Position numbers and translations under genes: made by a program | From: Aquibium sp. A9E412 | GTDB taxonomy: Bacteria; Pseudomonadota; Alphaproteobacteria; Rhizobiales; Rhizobiaceae | Direction of reading: 5' to 3' | Assembly (NCBI RefSeq): GCF_030398335.1 | Contig: NZ_JAOAOP010000003.1 | Span: 1-64,000 of the forward strand | DNA: 64,000 bases | In this document: positions 1 through 11,294 of the stretch, piece after piece | Position numbering within the stretch: the first letter of the stretch is position 1 | Layout: every line of letters begins with the position of its first letter | Notes under the pieces: generated by a model | What the model was told of the DNA's origin: nothing | The model's input: only the letters and a program-made list of their open reading frames with translations | Databases searched by the model: none

Positions 1-848
1 GTGTCGACCGGCTCGGGCTGGCGCTGCGGTGCCGGCGCTGCGGCGCGGGCCGTGGCGCGCGGCGCCGGCGCGGCGGCCTCGGCGCTGTCTTCCTCGTCGT
101 CGGCACCGCCGCCGAACAGCGCGGCGAGCAGGTTGCCGCCGCCGCCCGAGCGGCGCCCCGAATCGTCGGCGATCACCACCGTGCCGCGCGCCTTGCGCCG
201 CTCATAGGAGGCGAGCGCCTGCTGATAGCCCGGCAGCGGCTTGCCGTCCGACGGCACGTGCAGCGACTTGCCGTCGGGGAACAGCGCCTGGAGCTGGTTG
301 CGGTTCATGCGCGGCCAGTGCCGCACGCTGCCGACGTCGAGATGGATGAAGGGCGAGCCCGACTTGGGATAGTAGCCGACGCCGCCATACTGCGCCTTGA
401 GCGCCACGCCGCGCAGCTTCGACAGCTTGACGTCCGGCAGGTAGAAGTCGATCGCCTTGCCCAGCATGTGCTGGCTCTTCTTGGCCACGCCGCCCGAGCG
501 CTTGCGCAGCATGGCGTTGGTCTGCGGCGAGCGGTAGGCGGAGATGACGTGGATGTAGTCGCGCGAGCCCGAGGCGCGGTAGACCTCCCACAGAAGGTCG
601 AGCAGCTCGGTGTCCATCTTGGTCGGCTCGTTGCGCCGCCAGTCGCGCAGGAAACGGTTGATCTCGTTGAGACCGCTCTTCAGGTAGCGCCCGTTGCGCT
701 TGTAGGTGATCTCGGCGCGTTCCTTGGTGTGGATGAAGTAGAGCTTCAGCGTGCGCGTCTCGGCGCTGGCCGAGGGCACGGCGGAAAGCGCGAAGGCCAG
801 CGCCAGAACCAGGCCGGCCAGCCACCGTGAGCATGGGAATGCGGGCAT
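1..848 (-). CDS. DUF882/YcbK-like M15-family peptidoglycan peptidase (C-terminus outside window)
   Basis: Probable exported murein peptidase. 282 residues are visible and the reading frame runs off the left edge, so the C-terminus is missing. Start is the ATG at 848, followed by a signal peptide (hydrophobic residues 9-25, likely cleavage after ASA at 29). The core has the M15-type metal site: SQHMLGKAIDF with H127 and D134, then FIHLDVGS with H169 and D171. After about residue 225 the protein turns low-complexity, rich in Gly, Asp/Glu, then Ala-Pro, as a disordered tail. Known family members (DUF882, peptidase M15_2) lie in the periplasm; substrate here is inferred. A CtrA-like TTAA-N7-TTAA box lies about 195 bp upstream. 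Confidence 0.85.
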   Translation of the reverse strand, partial: MPAFPCSRWLAGLVLALAFALSAVPSASAETRTLKLYFIHTKERAEITYKRNGRYLKSGLNEINRFLRDWRRNEPTKMDTELLDLLWEVYRASGSRDYIHVISAYRSPQTNAMLRKRSGGVAKKSQHMLGKAIDFYLPDVKLSKLRGVALKAQYGGVGYYPKSGSPFIHLDVGSVRHWPRMNRNQLQALFPDGKSLHVPSDGKPLPGYQQALASYERRKARGTVVIADDSGRRSGGGGNLLAALFGGGADDEEDSAEAAAPAPRATARAAAPAPQRQPEPVD

Positions 849-1040
849 CCGCCGTCCACGAAATGCAGCGTCGATTCGAGTCAAGCTCTCGCCTTGCAGG
901 CTGATTGTGTCCCCGACTTGCGCCATCGGACGTGCTGTCTCACACCCGACTATCGCCCGGAATGGTTAACCCGGCCTTTCCGCGATTGCGATAAGAGGAT
1001 GGCAATTTCGTGACGGCTTTGGCAACCCCGCCCGGCGCGG

Positions 1041-1055
1041 TTAACCGCAGGTTAA
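1041..1055. promoter_or_regulatory. CtrA-like box TTAA-N7-TTAA
   Basis: TTAA at 1041-1044 and TTAA at 1052-1055 are separated by exactly 7 bases, the spacing of the alphaproteobacterial CtrA recognition sequence (TTAA-N7-TTAAC; the last base is G here). It lies between the DUF882 gene (start 848, minus strand) and the end of the response-regulator gene at 1091. A further TTAAC half-site is at about 965. The site match is seen; CtrA binding and cell-cycle control of the peptidase are inferred. Confidence 0.4.
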
Positions 1056-1090
1056 GCGCGCGGCGGCGCCCGTTTCGCCGCCCTGCGGCC

Positions 1091-2626
<1,536 letters not shown>

Positions 2627-2774
2627 GCAATCTTCGAGAAACCGCGCTAGTGTCGCAATTCGGGGTGGGCTGGATCAACATGGCACAGGCTTCTAAACAG
2701 GCGTTCAAGAAAGCCGGTGAACGAATCCTTTCGTAGTCGCCGCGGCGACGTCGCATAAACCCCGAGGACCCTTG

Positions 2775-4649
2775 ATGCACGCATTTTCCGGCCTCCCTTC
2801 CACCGCCCGCAACGGGGGCCCCGCCCGCGACACCGACCGCGCCCGCGGCGGCCGCGACGGCGGCCTCGGCGATCTGCCGGTGTGGAACCTCGCCGACCTC
2901 TACCCGGCCATCGACAGCCCGGAGCTGGCCGCCGACCTGGCGCGCGCCGCCGAGGAGGCGGCCGCCTTCGAGGCGCGCTGGAAGGGCAAGCTCGCCGAGG
3001 CGGCGGCGGCCGGCGACGCGGGCGGCCTGGGCGAGGCGGTGCGCGCCTACGAGGCGATCGAGGAGCGCATGGGCCGGCTGATGTCGTTCGCCGGCCTGGT
3101 CTATGCCGGCGACACCTCCGACCCGAAGCGCGCCAAGCTCTACGGCGACGTGCAGGAGAAGATGACCGACGCCGGCGCGCGGCTGCTGTTCTTCACCCTC
3201 GAGCTCAACAAGATCGACGACGCGCTGATCGCCTCGGCGTTCGACGCCGACCCGCTGTTCGGCCACTACCGGCCGTGGGTGCTCGACCTGCGCAAGGACC
3301 GGCCGCACCAGCTCGAGGACCGCGTCGAGCAGCTCTTCCACGAGAAGTCGGTGACCGGCCGCGGCGCCTGGAACAGGCTGTTCGACGAGACGATGACGGC
3401 GCTGCGCTTCGAGGTGGACGGCGAGGCGCTGACGCTGGAGCCGACGCTCAACCGGCTGCAGGACCCGCAGCCGGACGCGCGGCGCAAGGCCTCGGAGGCG
3501 CTCGCCGCCACCTTCAAGGACAACCTGCGCGTCTTCACGCTGATCACCAACACGCTCGCCAAGGACAAGGAGATCTCCGACCGCTGGCGCGGCTTCGAGG
3601 ACATCGCCGACTCGCGCCACCTGGCCAACCGCGTCGAGCGCGAGGTGGTCGCCGCGCTCGCCGACGCCGTGCGCCAGGCCTATCCGCGCCTGTCGCACCG
3701 CTACTACGCGATGAAGGCGCGCTGGCTCGGCATGGAGACGATGAACCACTGGGACCGCAACGCGCCGCTGCCCGAGACGCCGCAGGCCACCATCGGCTGG
3801 GGCGAGGCGCGCGACACCGTGCTCGACGCCTATCGCGGCTTCTCGCCGGAGATGGCCGACATCGCGCGCCGCTTCTTCGACCGCCAATGGATCGACGCGC
3901 CGGCGCGGCCGGGCAAGGCGCCGGGCGCCTTCGCCCATCCCACCGTGCCGTCCGTCCATCCCTATGTGCTGCTCAACTACATGGGCAAGCCGCGCGACGT
4001 GATGACGCTCGCCCACGAGCTCGGCCACGGCGTGCACCAGGTGCTGGCCGGCGAGCAGGGCGCGCTGATGGCTGCGACGCCGCTGACGCTGGCCGAGACC
4101 GCCTCGGTGTTCGGCGAGATGCTGACCTTCCGCTCGCTGCTCGAGCGCACCACCGAGCCGCGCGAGCGCAAGGCGATGCTGGCGCAGAAGGTCGAGGACA
4201 TGATCAACACGGTGGTGCGCCAGATCGCCTTCTACGAGTTCGAGCGCAAGGTGCACATCGAGCGCCGCCAGGGCGAGCTGACGTCCGACCGGCTCGGCGA
4301 GATGTGGCTCGAGGTGCAGGCCGACAGCCTCGGCCCGGCGATCCGCCTGCGCGAGGGCTACGAGGTGTTCTGGGCCTACATCCCGCATTTCATCCACGCG
4401 CCCTTCTACGTCTACGCCTATGCCTTCGGCGACTGCCTGGTGAACTCGCTGTTCGCGGTCTACCAGCAGGATCAGGCGGGCTTTCAGGAGAAGTATTTCG
4501 CCATGCTGCGCGCCGGCGGCACCAAGCACCATTCCGAGCTGCTCGCGCCGTTCGGCCTCGACGCCTCCGACCCGGCCTTCTGGACCCGGGGGCTGGCCGT
4601 CATCGAGGGGCTGATCGACGAGCTCGAGGCGCTCGACGGCGGGCAGTAG
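2775..4649 (+). CDS. pepF: M3-family oligoendopeptidase F (PepF)
   Basis: 624 aa zinc metallopeptidase of the M3B family that cleaves short peptides in the cytoplasm. The gluzincin motif HELGH is at 414-418 (H414, E415, H418), and the expected second helix follows with TPLTLAETASVFGE, supplying the third ligand. Length matches PepF/PZ-peptidase proteins. I take the ATG at 2775; a TTG directly in front (2772) is less likely. The weak RBS CCGAGGA lies upstream. It stands alone, divergent from the response regulator and followed by a 343-bp intergenic region. Confidence 0.93.
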   Translation: MHAFSGLPSTARNGGPARDTDRARGGRDGGLGDLPVWNLADLYPAIDSPELAADLARAAEEAAAFEARWKGKLAEAAAAGDAGGLGEAVRAYEAIEERMGRLMSFAGLVYAGDTSDPKRAKLYGDVQEKMTDAGARLLFFTLELNKIDDALIASAFDADPLFGHYRPWVLDLRKDRPHQLEDRVEQLFHEKSVTGRGAWNRLFDETMTALRFEVDGEALTLEPTLNRLQDPQPDARRKASEALAATFKDNLRVFTLITNTLAKDKEISDRWRGFEDIADSRHLANRVEREVVAALADAVRQAYPRLSHRYYAMKARWLGMETMNHWDRNAPLPETPQATIGWGEARDTVLDAYRGFSPEMADIARRFFDRQWIDAPARPGKAPGAFAHPTVPSVHPYVLLNYMGKPRDVMTLAHELGHGVHQVLAGEQGALMAATPLTLAETASVFGEMLTFRSLLERTTEPRERKAMLAQKVEDMINTVVRQIAFYEFERKVHIERRQGELTSDRLGEMWLEVQADSLGPAIRLREGYEVFWAYIPHFIHAPFYVYAYAFGDCLVNSLFAVYQQDQAGFQEKYFAMLRAGGTKHHSELLAPFGLDASDPAFWTRGLAVIEGLIDELEALDGGQ

Positions 4650-4760
4650 CGCGCCTCCCGGCGACGCGGAGACCGGTTCGCGGTCGGCAGCGCGTCGAAC
4701 GACGACCTGGAGCCGGGACGTGGTCGCGCGAAAGGCGGACCGGTTCCGGGCGCGCCGCGC
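4650..4760 (+). repeat. Dispersed intergenic repeat, copy 1
   Basis: Directly after pepF. It shares with 25521-25617 the ordered blocks GCG-GGA(G/A)ACCG(G/C)TTCGC, G(C)GCGTC-AAC and GGAGCCG, and ends in an ACCGGTTCCGG arm. The same layout occurs in reverse at about 18948-19052 and again at 38282-38395. All four copies lie outside genes. The rest of the 4650-4992 gap holds one EcfG-like promoter match and no credible small gene. Confidence 0.5.
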
Positions 4761-4772
4761 ACCGCCGATGCG

Positions 4773-4797
4773 GGAACAATAACGGCCGGGACGGGTT
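4773..4797 (+). promoter_or_regulatory. EcfG-type (general stress) promoter candidate
   Basis: GGAAC at 4773-4777 is followed after exactly 16 bases by GGTT at 4794-4797, one mismatch from the alphaproteobacterial EcfG consensus GGAAC-N16/17-CGTT. It lies about 195 bp upstream of the cytochrome start codon. If real, the cytochrome/DUF3445 pair would belong to the general stress regulon. A single near-match of this length can arise by chance. Confidence 0.3.
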
Positions 4798-4992
4798 GTC
4801 CTCCTGGCATGTTGCAACCCGGGCGATCCGCCCGGCGTCGCAGCCACGCGGAAGAATCAACGAGACGGGCCACGAGGTCGGGCGCCCGCCGCCGCGCGCG
4901 CTCCGGCATCGTGGTCCGGGCGGGCCGGCAGCGCGCCGCACCGACCGGGGCTGGCCGGCACCGCCCGAACGGACGACGGGGTCGCACGTCTC

Positions 4993-6363
4993 ATGTCGCG
5001 CACGCTCAGGGACGCTTTCTTGCCGCGCCGGCCGCTGCAGTGGTTCGGCGTCCTCGCGGTGTCCACCGCCTTCGCGCTCGCGGTCGGCGCGGCGGTCGTC
5101 CTGTCCGGCCTGCTCGATCTCCGGGCCTCGACGCCGGACCGAACGGGCGTCGCCCAGCTCGTGCACTTCACGTTCCAGCGCTCGGTCGCCGCGAACGCCC
5201 GCGCCGTGCCGCCACGCGACCTCGATTCCACCGCCAACGTGATGAAGGGCGCCGCCCACTACGCCAATGTCTGCGCCCAGTGCCACGGAGCGCCGGGCCT
5301 CGACCGCGGCCCGGTCGCCCTGTCGCTGCGCCCCGAGCCGCCGTCGCTCGCGCAGGTCACCGAGCGCTACAGCACGCCCGAGCTGTTCTACGTCGTGCTG
5401 CACGGGGTGTCCTATTCGGCCATGCCCGCCTGGCCGGTCAGCGACCGGGAGGACGAGGTCTGGGCGGTCGTGTCGTTTCTGCGCGCCATGCCGGAGATGG
5501 ACTTCGCGACCTACCGGCGGCTCGCCCGTGGCCCGCTCGACGCGCCGCGCGAGACCGCCGGCGCACAGGCGCTGCCGGTCGGCCCGGCCGACTCCGACGC
5601 CGGATTCGGCTGGCCGCGCGACGCGCTCGCCGACGCCGCCGACGGCATGCCCGGCACGCCGGATACCGCCCTTCGCATCGGCGACCAGTCGATGGCGCCG
5701 CCGGTGGCCGGGTTCCTGCCGGCGCTGCTGGACGACGAGCCGCTGGCGGTGTGCGCCGACTGCCACGGCGCGGACGGTGCGGGGCGCGCGGACGGCGCCT
5801 TTCCCAACCTGACCCTGCAGGGCGAGGCCTATCTGCGCAACGCGCTCGCCGCCTACGCCACCGGGCGCCGGCAGAGCGGCATCATGTGGCCGGTGGCCAT
5901 GTCGCTGTCGCGGCCGCAGGTCGAGGCGCTGGCCGCGCATTTCGGCGCGATGGAGCCCCGGCCGTCGAAATCGGCCGTCGACGCCGCGCCCGATCTGCTG
6001 GCGCGCGGCCGCACCATCGCGACCGAGGGCCTCGACGCCGCCGCCGGCGCGGCGGCCGTCGCCGCCTGCGCCAGTTGCCACGGCCTCGACGACCGCCTGT
6101 TTCCCCGGCTGGCCGGCCAGTACGCCGCTTATACCGAGAACCAGATGCGCGTGTTCCGCGACGGCGGGCGCGGCGACGTCAAAAGCTACAATCCGATGGC
6201 CGCCGTGGCGCACGGCCTCAACGACCGCGACATCGCCGCCGTCGCGGCCTACTATGCCAGCCTGCCGCCCGGCGCGAAGGCCGACGGCGAAGCGGCGGCC
6301 GCGCCGGGCCGCGAGGGAGGGGGACGTGCCGAGCAGGACGACGCAGGGCCGGGAGACGGCTGA
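4993..6363 (+). CDS. Membrane-anchored triheme c-type cytochrome
   Basis: 456 aa. An N-terminal membrane anchor (about 17-41) is followed by three cytochrome c domains with heme-attachment motifs CAQCH (94-98), CADCH (254-258) and CASCH (359-363). Met ligands are plausible in SAMPAWP (about 142-148), GIMWPVAMS and YNPMAAVA. The periplasmic domains presumably carry electrons between a membrane donor and an acceptor. Triheme proteins of this layout resemble the cytochrome subunits of periplasmic dehydrogenases, but no such dehydrogenase is adjacent. The 3' end overlaps the start of the DUF3445 gene by 38 bp, so the two are coupled. ATG 4993 gives a clean anchor. Confidence 0.88.
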   Translation: MSRTLRDAFLPRRPLQWFGVLAVSTAFALAVGAAVVLSGLLDLRASTPDRTGVAQLVHFTFQRSVAANARAVPPRDLDSTANVMKGAAHYANVCAQCHGAPGLDRGPVALSLRPEPPSLAQVTERYSTPELFYVVLHGVSYSAMPAWPVSDREDEVWAVVSFLRAMPEMDFATYRRLARGPLDAPRETAGAQALPVGPADSDAGFGWPRDALADAADGMPGTPDTALRIGDQSMAPPVAGFLPALLDDEPLAVCADCHGADGAGRADGAFPNLTLQGEAYLRNALAAYATGRRQSGIMWPVAMSLSRPQVEALAAHFGAMEPRPSKSAVDAAPDLLARGRTIATEGLDAAAGAAAVAACASCHGLDDRLFPRLAGQYAAYTENQMRVFRDGGRGDVKSYNPMAAVAHGLNDRDIAAVAAYYASLPPGAKADGEAAAAPGREGGGRAEQDDAGPGDG

Positions 6364-7261
6364 ACCGGAACTGTCGCGGGCGTTCGCCATCGGGCTGAAA
6401 CCGCTCGACCCCGCCACCTGGATCGAGCCGGACGACCGGCTCGCCGCCGAGCTTGCCGAAAAGGAGCGGCTGATCGCCGCCCTGCCCGACGTGGTGTTCT
6501 TCGCCGAGACGGGCAGCGCGGCGGCGCAGGCCGAGCTGCGCGACCTTCTGGCGGCGCATCTGGCGGCCACCTTCCCCGGCCTCTACCGCCGGCAAGGAAC
6601 GGAGATGGCGATCGCCGGGGTCGACCGGCCCGTGCCGCTCGCCGATCCGGCGGTGCCGCCGCTGCTCGCCGCCGCGCGGCTGGTGCAGGAGGACCTGGTG
6701 CTGATGCGCCGCGGCGCCGGGGGCTGGCGGCTTGCCGCCGGCGCGGTGTGCTTTCCCTCCGACTGGCACCTGCCCGACAAGGCCGGCCGGCCGATCGGCG
6801 AGATCCACCGCCCGGTGCCGGGCTATGCCGCCGGCACCCGCAACGACGCCATGATCGGCCGCATCTTCGACAATCTCAAGGTCGACCAGCCGGTCTGGCG
6901 CGGCAACTGGAGCCTGGTCGGCGACGACGCGCTCTATCACGGGCTCGCCGGCGCCGACGGCCGGCCGGCCGCGCGCGGCGCCGTGCCGCGCTTCGGCGCC
7001 GACGTGACGGCCGCCGACGTCTTCCTGCGCCGCGAGCGCCAGACGCTGCGCCGGCTCCCGGCGAGCGGCGACATCGTCTTCACCATCCGCATCACGGTGG
7101 AGCCGGTCGCCGCGCTGGCCGAGCGGCCGGAACGCCGGGCGCTCGTCGCCGAGCTTGCCAGGCAGCTCGCCGCGCTCGACGCCGGCCAGCGCGACTACAA
7201 GGGCATCGGCGGCAGCCGCGACCGGCTGGTCGCCGCGCTCGCCGCGCTGGCGCCGGCCTGA
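6326..7261 (+). CDS. Heme-dependent oxidative N-demethylase family protein (DUF3445)
   Basis: 311 aa, matching the DUF3445 family whose characterised members are heme enzymes removing N-methyl groups (for example the dimethylamine monooxygenase subunit DmmA). Recognisable stretches are CFPSDWHLPDK, GEIHRPVPGY and VFTIRI near the C-terminus. The start is the GTG at 6326, preceded by GGGAGGGGG; the first residues then read MPSRTTQGRETAEPELS. The start lies inside the cytochrome gene. No reductase or ferredoxin partner is visible, so the neighbouring cytochrome is a possible electron-transfer partner (inference). It converges on ilvD with 27 bp between them. Substrate unknown. Confidence 0.82.
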   Translation: MPSRTTQGRETAEPELSRAFAIGLKPLDPATWIEPDDRLAAELAEKERLIAALPDVVFFAETGSAAAQAELRDLLAAHLAATFPGLYRRQGTEMAIAGVDRPVPLADPAVPPLLAAARLVQEDLVLMRRGAGGWRLAAGAVCFPSDWHLPDKAGRPIGEIHRPVPGYAAGTRNDAMIGRIFDNLKVDQPVWRGNWSLVGDDALYHGLAGADGRPAARGAVPRFGADVTAADVFLRRERQTLRRLPASGDIVFTIRITVEPVAALAERPERRALVAELARQLAALDAGQRDYKGIGGSRDRLVAALAALAPA

Positions 7262-7288
7262 GCGGCCGGCGCGGACGGGCCTTCCCGC

Positions 7289-9124
7289 CTACTCCGGCAC
7301 CACGCGCACCGCGCCCATCGCCGCGCTGGTGGTCATCGCCGCATAGGCGCGCAGCGCGCCGGTCACCTTGCGCTTGCGTTCTGCGGCCGGCTTCCAGCCC
7401 AGCCCGTCCTGCGCGGCCCGGCGCCGGGCGAGCTCCGCGTCGCTCAGCCGCACGGCGATGGTGCGGTTGGGAATGTCGATGTCGACCATGTCGCCGTCGC
7501 GCACCAGGCCGATGGCGCCGCCCTGCGCCGCCTCCGGCGAGACGTGGCCGATCGACAGGCCCGACGTGCCGCCGGAAAAGCGCCCGTCGGTGACCAGCGC
7601 GCACGCCTTGCCGAGGCCCTTCGACTTCAGATAGCTCGTCGGGTAGAGCATCTCCTGCATGCCGGGGCCGCCCTTCGGCCCCTCGTAGCGGATCACCACC
7701 ACGTCGCCGGCCTTGACCTGGTTGCCGAGAATGCCCTTCACGGCGGCGTCCTGGCTCTCGAAGATCACCGCCGGGCCGGAGAATGTGAGGATCGATTCGT
7801 CGACGCCGGCGGTCTTCACGATGCAGCCGTCGAGCGCGATGTTGCCCTTGAGCACGGCGAGGCCGCCGTCGCTGGAGAACGGATGCTCGGCCGAGCGGAT
7901 GGCACCGGCCTCGCGGTCGAGATCGAGCGCCTCCCAGCGCCGCTGCTGGCTGAAGGCGGTCTGCGAGGGCACGCCGCCGGGTGCGGCACGGTAGAAGTCG
8001 GCGACGCCGGCATCGTCGCTCTGCCGCACGTCCCAGCGCGCGATCGCCGCGCCCAGCGTGACGGCGTGCACGGTCGGCTGGTCGCGGTTGATGAGCCCGG
8101 CGCGGTCGAGCTCGCCGAGGATCGCCATGATGCCGCCGGCCCGGTGCACGTCCTCCATGTGCACGTCGGCCTTGGCCGGCGCCACCTTGCACAGCACCGG
8201 CACGCGCCGCGACAGCGCGTCGATGTCGTCCATGGTGAAGTCGATCTCGCCCTCGTGCGCGGCGGCCAGGATGTGCAGCACGGTGTTGGTCGAGCCGCCC
8301 ATCGCGATGTCGAGCGCCATGGCGTTCTCGAAGGCGGGCTTGCCGGCGATGACGCGCGGCAGCGCCGTCTCGTCGTCCTGCTCGTAGTAGCGCCGCGCCA
8401 GGTCGACCACCAGGTGGCCGGCCTCGACGAACAGCCGCCGGCGGTCGGCATGGGTGGCGAGCGTCGAGCCGTTGCCCGGCAGCGACAGGCCGAGCGCCTC
8501 GGTCAGGCAGTTCATCGAGTTGGCGGTGAACATGCCCGAGCAGGAGCCGCAGGTCGGGCAGGCGGAGCGCTCGATGGTGGCGACCTCCTCCTCGGTTACG
8601 CTGTCGTCGGCGGCCGCGACCATGGCATCGACCAGGTCGAGCGCCACCTCCTTGCCCTTGAGCACCACCTTGCCGGCCTCCATCGGCCCGCCGGAGACGA
8701 ACACGCAGGGGATGTTGAGCCGCATGGCGGCCATCAGCATGCCGGGCGTGATCTTGTCGCAATTGGAGATGCACACCATGGCGTCGGCGCAGTGCGCGTT
8801 GACCATGTACTCGACGGAATCGGCGATGATCTCGCGGCTCGGCAGCGAGTAGAGCATGCCGTCATGGCCCATCGCGATGCCGTCGTCGACGGCGATGGTG
8901 TTGAACTCCTTGGCGACGCCGCCGGCGCTCTCGATCTCGCGCGCCACGAGCTGGCCGAGATCCTTCAGGTGCACGTGCCCGGGCACGAACTGGGTGAAGG
9001 AGTTGACGACGGCGATGATCGGCTTGCCGAAATCGTCGTCCTTCATGCCGGTGGCGCGCCACAGGCCGCGCGCGCCGGCCATGTTGCGGCCATGGGTGGT
9101 GGTGCGGGAACGGTAGTGCGGCAA
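7289..9124 (-). CDS. ilvD: Dihydroxy-acid dehydratase
   Basis: 611 aa enzyme of branched-chain amino-acid synthesis, converting 2,3-dihydroxy-isovalerate and -methylvalerate to the 2-keto acids. It is collinear with E. coli IlvD from the first residues ([17 protein letters not shown]). Cluster cysteines are C122 in [10 protein letters not shown] and C189/C192/C195 in [16 protein letters not shown]; the Mg-site acid is D81 in VDDGIAMGH. The alignment requires a TTG start at 9124; the next Met (M15) would remove conserved N-terminal residues. It is divergent from homospermidine synthase across a 176-bp shared upstream region. Confidence 0.97.
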   Translation of the reverse strand: MPHYRSRTTTHGRNMAGARGLWRATGMKDDDFGKPIIAVVNSFTQFVPGHVHLKDLGQLVAREIESAGGVAKEFNTIAVDDGIAMGHDGMLYSLPSREIIADSVEYMVNAHCADAMVCISNCDKITPGMLMAAMRLNIPCVFVSGGPMEAGKVVLKGKEVALDLVDAMVAAADDSVTEEEVATIERSACPTCGSCSGMFTANSMNCLTEALGLSLPGNGSTLATHADRRRLFVEAGHLVVDLARRYYEQDDETALPRVIAGKPAFENAMALDIAMGGSTNTVLHILAAAHEGEIDFTMDDIDALSRRVPVLCKVAPAKADVHMEDVHRAGGIMAILGELDRAGLINRDQPTVHAVTLGAAIARWDVRQSDDAGVADFYRAAPGGVPSQTAFSQQRRWEALDLDREAGAIRSAEHPFSSDGGLAVLKGNIALDGCIVKTAGVDESILTFSGPAVIFESQDAAVKGILGNQVKAGDVVVIRYEGPKGGPGMQEMLYPTSYLKSKGLGKACALVTDGRFSGGTSGLSIGHVSPEAAQGGAIGLVRDGDMVDIDIPNRTIAVRLSDAELARRRAAQDGLGWKPAAERKRKVTGALRAYAAMTTSAAMGAVRVVPE

Positions 9125-9300
9125 GGCGGTCGTCCTGTGCTGGGGTGGGCGATACGGGCGGGAGGGTTAGCTCTAGCGCATGGCCGGCGCCAGGTGAAGC
9201 GCCAGCCGGCCCGGCGCCCTTGCGACAGCGGCAGGGTTTATTGTGACGGGGCGATGTGGTTTAGCCGGGGACCACGTCGAGACAGGGAGCGCGAAAGGCG

Positions 9301-10746
9301 ATGGCAAACGACACCTGGCCGGTGCACGGCGAGATCACCGGACCGGTGGTCATGATCGGCTTCGGCTCGATCGGCCGCGGCACGCTGCCGCTCATCGAGC
9401 GTCACTTCCGCTTCGACCGCGAGTGCATGGTGGTGATCGACCCGAGCGACGCCGACCGCCGGCTGCTCGACGAGCGCGGCATCCGCTACGTCCAGGCGGC
9501 GGTGACGCGCGACAACTACGAGGCGCTGCTGACGCCGTTCCTCACCGCCGGCGAAGGCCGCGGCTTCTGCGTCAACCTGTCGGTCGACACCTCCTCGCTC
9601 GACCTGATGACGCTGTGCCGCCGGCTCGGCGTCCTGTACATCGACACCGTGGTCGAGCCCTGGCTCGGCTTCTACTTCGACGCCAAGGCCGACAACGCCG
9701 CGCGCACCAACTATGCGCTGCGCGAGACGGTGCGCCGGGAAAAGGCGAAGAACCCCGGCGGCACCACCGCCGTGTCGTGCTGCGGCGCCAATCCGGGCAT
9801 GGTGTCGTGGTTCGTCAAGCAGGCGCTGGTCAACCTGGCCGACGACATCGGCCTCGACTACCGCGAGCCCGACCAGGACGACCGCACCGGCTGGGCGAAG
9901 CTGATGAAGAAGGTCGGCGTCAAGGGCATCCACATCGCCGAGCGCGACACCCAGCGCACGCGCCAGCCCAAGCCGCTCGACGTGTTCTGGAACACCTGGT
10001 CGGTCGAGGGCTTCATCTCCGAGGGGCTGCAGCCCTCCGAGCTCGGCTGGGGCACGCACGAGCGCTGGAAGCCGAAGAACGCGCGCAAGCACCGCAAGGG
10101 CTGCAAGGCGGCGATCTATCTCGAGCAGCCGGGCGCCAACACCCGGGTCAGGAGCTGGTGCCCGACGCCGGGCGCCCAGTACGGCTTTCTCGTCACCCAC
10201 AACGAGGCGATCTCGATCGCCGACTACTTCACCCTGCGCGACAAGAAGGACAAGGTCAGCTATCGGCCGACCTGCCACTACGCCTACCATCCGTGCAACG
10301 ACGCGGTGCTGTCGCTGCACGAGATGTTCGGCGCGGCCGGCCGGCCGCAGCCCGTCCAGCACGTGCTCGACGAGACCGAGCTGGTCGACGGCAGCGACGA
10401 GCTCGGCGTGCTGCTCTACGGCCACGCGAAGAACGCCTACTGGTACGGCTCGCAGCTCTCGCTGGAGGAGACGCGGCGGCTCGCCCCCTATCAGAACGCC
10501 ACCGGCCTGCAGGTCTCCTCGGCCGTCGTCGCCGGCATGGTGTGGGCGCTGGAGAACCCGGAGGCCGGCATCGTGGAGACCGACGAGATGGACTATCGCC
10601 GCTGCCTCCAGGTGCAGCGGCCCTATCTCGGCCCGGTCACCGGCCACTACACCGACTGGACGCCGCTCGACGGGCGGCCCGGCCTGTTTCCCGAGGACAT
10701 CGACCGCAAGGACCCCTGGCAGTTCCGCAACATTCTGGTGCGCTGA
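9301..10746 (+). CDS. hss: Homospermidine synthase
   Basis: 481 aa NAD-dependent enzyme making sym-homospermidine from putrescine, typical of Hyphomicrobiales that use this polyamine. The N-terminal Rossmann loop GFGSIGRG is at 20-27 and VVEPWLGFY, SCCGANPGMVSWFVKQ and the tyrosine-rich THNEAISIADYF region match the bacterial family. ATG at 9301 follows GGGAGCGAAAGGCG. It is a single-gene unit ended by a strong palindrome just after the stop. The polyamine link to the transporter at 41-50 kb is only suggestive. Confidence 0.95.
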   Translation: MANDTWPVHGEITGPVVMIGFGSIGRGTLPLIERHFRFDRECMVVIDPSDADRRLLDERGIRYVQAAVTRDNYEALLTPFLTAGEGRGFCVNLSVDTSSLDLMTLCRRLGVLYIDTVVEPWLGFYFDAKADNAARTNYALRETVRREKAKNPGGTTAVSCCGANPGMVSWFVKQALVNLADDIGLDYREPDQDDRTGWAKLMKKVGVKGIHIAERDTQRTRQPKPLDVFWNTWSVEGFISEGLQPSELGWGTHERWKPKNARKHRKGCKAAIYLEQPGANTRVRSWCPTPGAQYGFLVTHNEAISIADYFTLRDKKDKVSYRPTCHYAYHPCNDAVLSLHEMFGAAGRPQPVQHVLDETELVDGSDELGVLLYGHAKNAYWYGSQLSLEETRRLAPYQNATGLQVSSAVVAGMVWALENPEAGIVETDEMDYRRCLQVQRPYLGPVTGHYTDWTPLDGRPGLFPEDIDRKDPWQFRNILVR

Positions 10747-10757
10747 ACGTTGAGCGG

Positions 10758-10787
10758 AGCCGCGGGCGGCCGCCCGCGGCTTGCTTT
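10758..10787 (+). terminator. Intrinsic terminator-like palindrome after hss
   Basis: A perfect 24-bp GC-only palindrome (10758-10781, apart from the end A/T) begins 12 bp after the hss stop and is followed by TGCTTT. It can fold into a stem of about 10 bp with a tetraloop. The T-tract is short, as usual in very GC-rich genomes. Confidence 0.6.
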
Positions 10788-10838
10788 CGCCGGGGATTCG
10801 GGCGATCACAGAAACCGCTACGAGGAGAGGTATCCGCG

Positions 10839-11219
10839 ATGACAAGAGCGCGCAGAATGCTGTCGCTGGCAGGCGTTGCGACCCTGGTCGCCCTGGCCGG
10901 CTGCCAGATGGACGGCCCGTCCGGCCCGCGGGCCGTCGCACCGCAGGGCGGCGTCGAGGGCGAGTGGGTCGACGCGCAGGGCGTCGCCGTGTCGCGCTTC
11001 AGCGGCGGCGGCTTCGAGACCGTCGCGCTCGACACCGGCAACCGGCTGGCCGAGGGGTCGTACCGCTACCGCGACCGCCGCACGGTCGAGATCTCGATGA
11101 CCTCGCTGATCCGCCAGACGCAGCTCAGCGTCAACTGCGCGCTCGTCGCCCCGACGCAGCTCAACTGCACCAATTCCGAAGGCCAGCAGTTCGTCCTGAC
11201 GCGCCGCGCGGCGGTCTGA
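10839..11219 (+). CDS. omp10: Omp10-type outer-membrane lipoprotein
   Basis: 126 aa. The lipobox LAGC is at 19-22 with C22 as lipidation site after a short hydrophobic signal. The mature part closely follows Brucella Omp10: GVEGEWVDAQGVA, the RFSGGGFET stretch, LAEGSYRYRD, VEISMTSLIRQTQ and the C-terminal NCALVAPTQLNCT-NSEG-LTRR signature with two cysteines. Known relatives are surface-exposed lipoproteins of unknown biochemical role, with an Inh/Omp19-like small beta-barrel fold suggested. ATG 10839 is preceded by AGGAGAGG. It stands between hss and the PaaK-like gene with its own ribosome site. Confidence 0.88.
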   Translation: MTRARRMLSLAGVATLVALAGCQMDGPSGPRAVAPQGGVEGEWVDAQGVAVSRFSGGGFETVALDTGNRLAEGSYRYRDRRTVEISMTSLIRQTQLSVNCALVAPTQLNCTNSEGQQFVLTRRAAV

Positions 11220-11294
11220 CCGCCGGCGCGCCGCCCTTGCGCCCCCTGCCCGGCTCTTGCGATAACCACGGCAAGAACAAAGGGGGGAGCTGAG

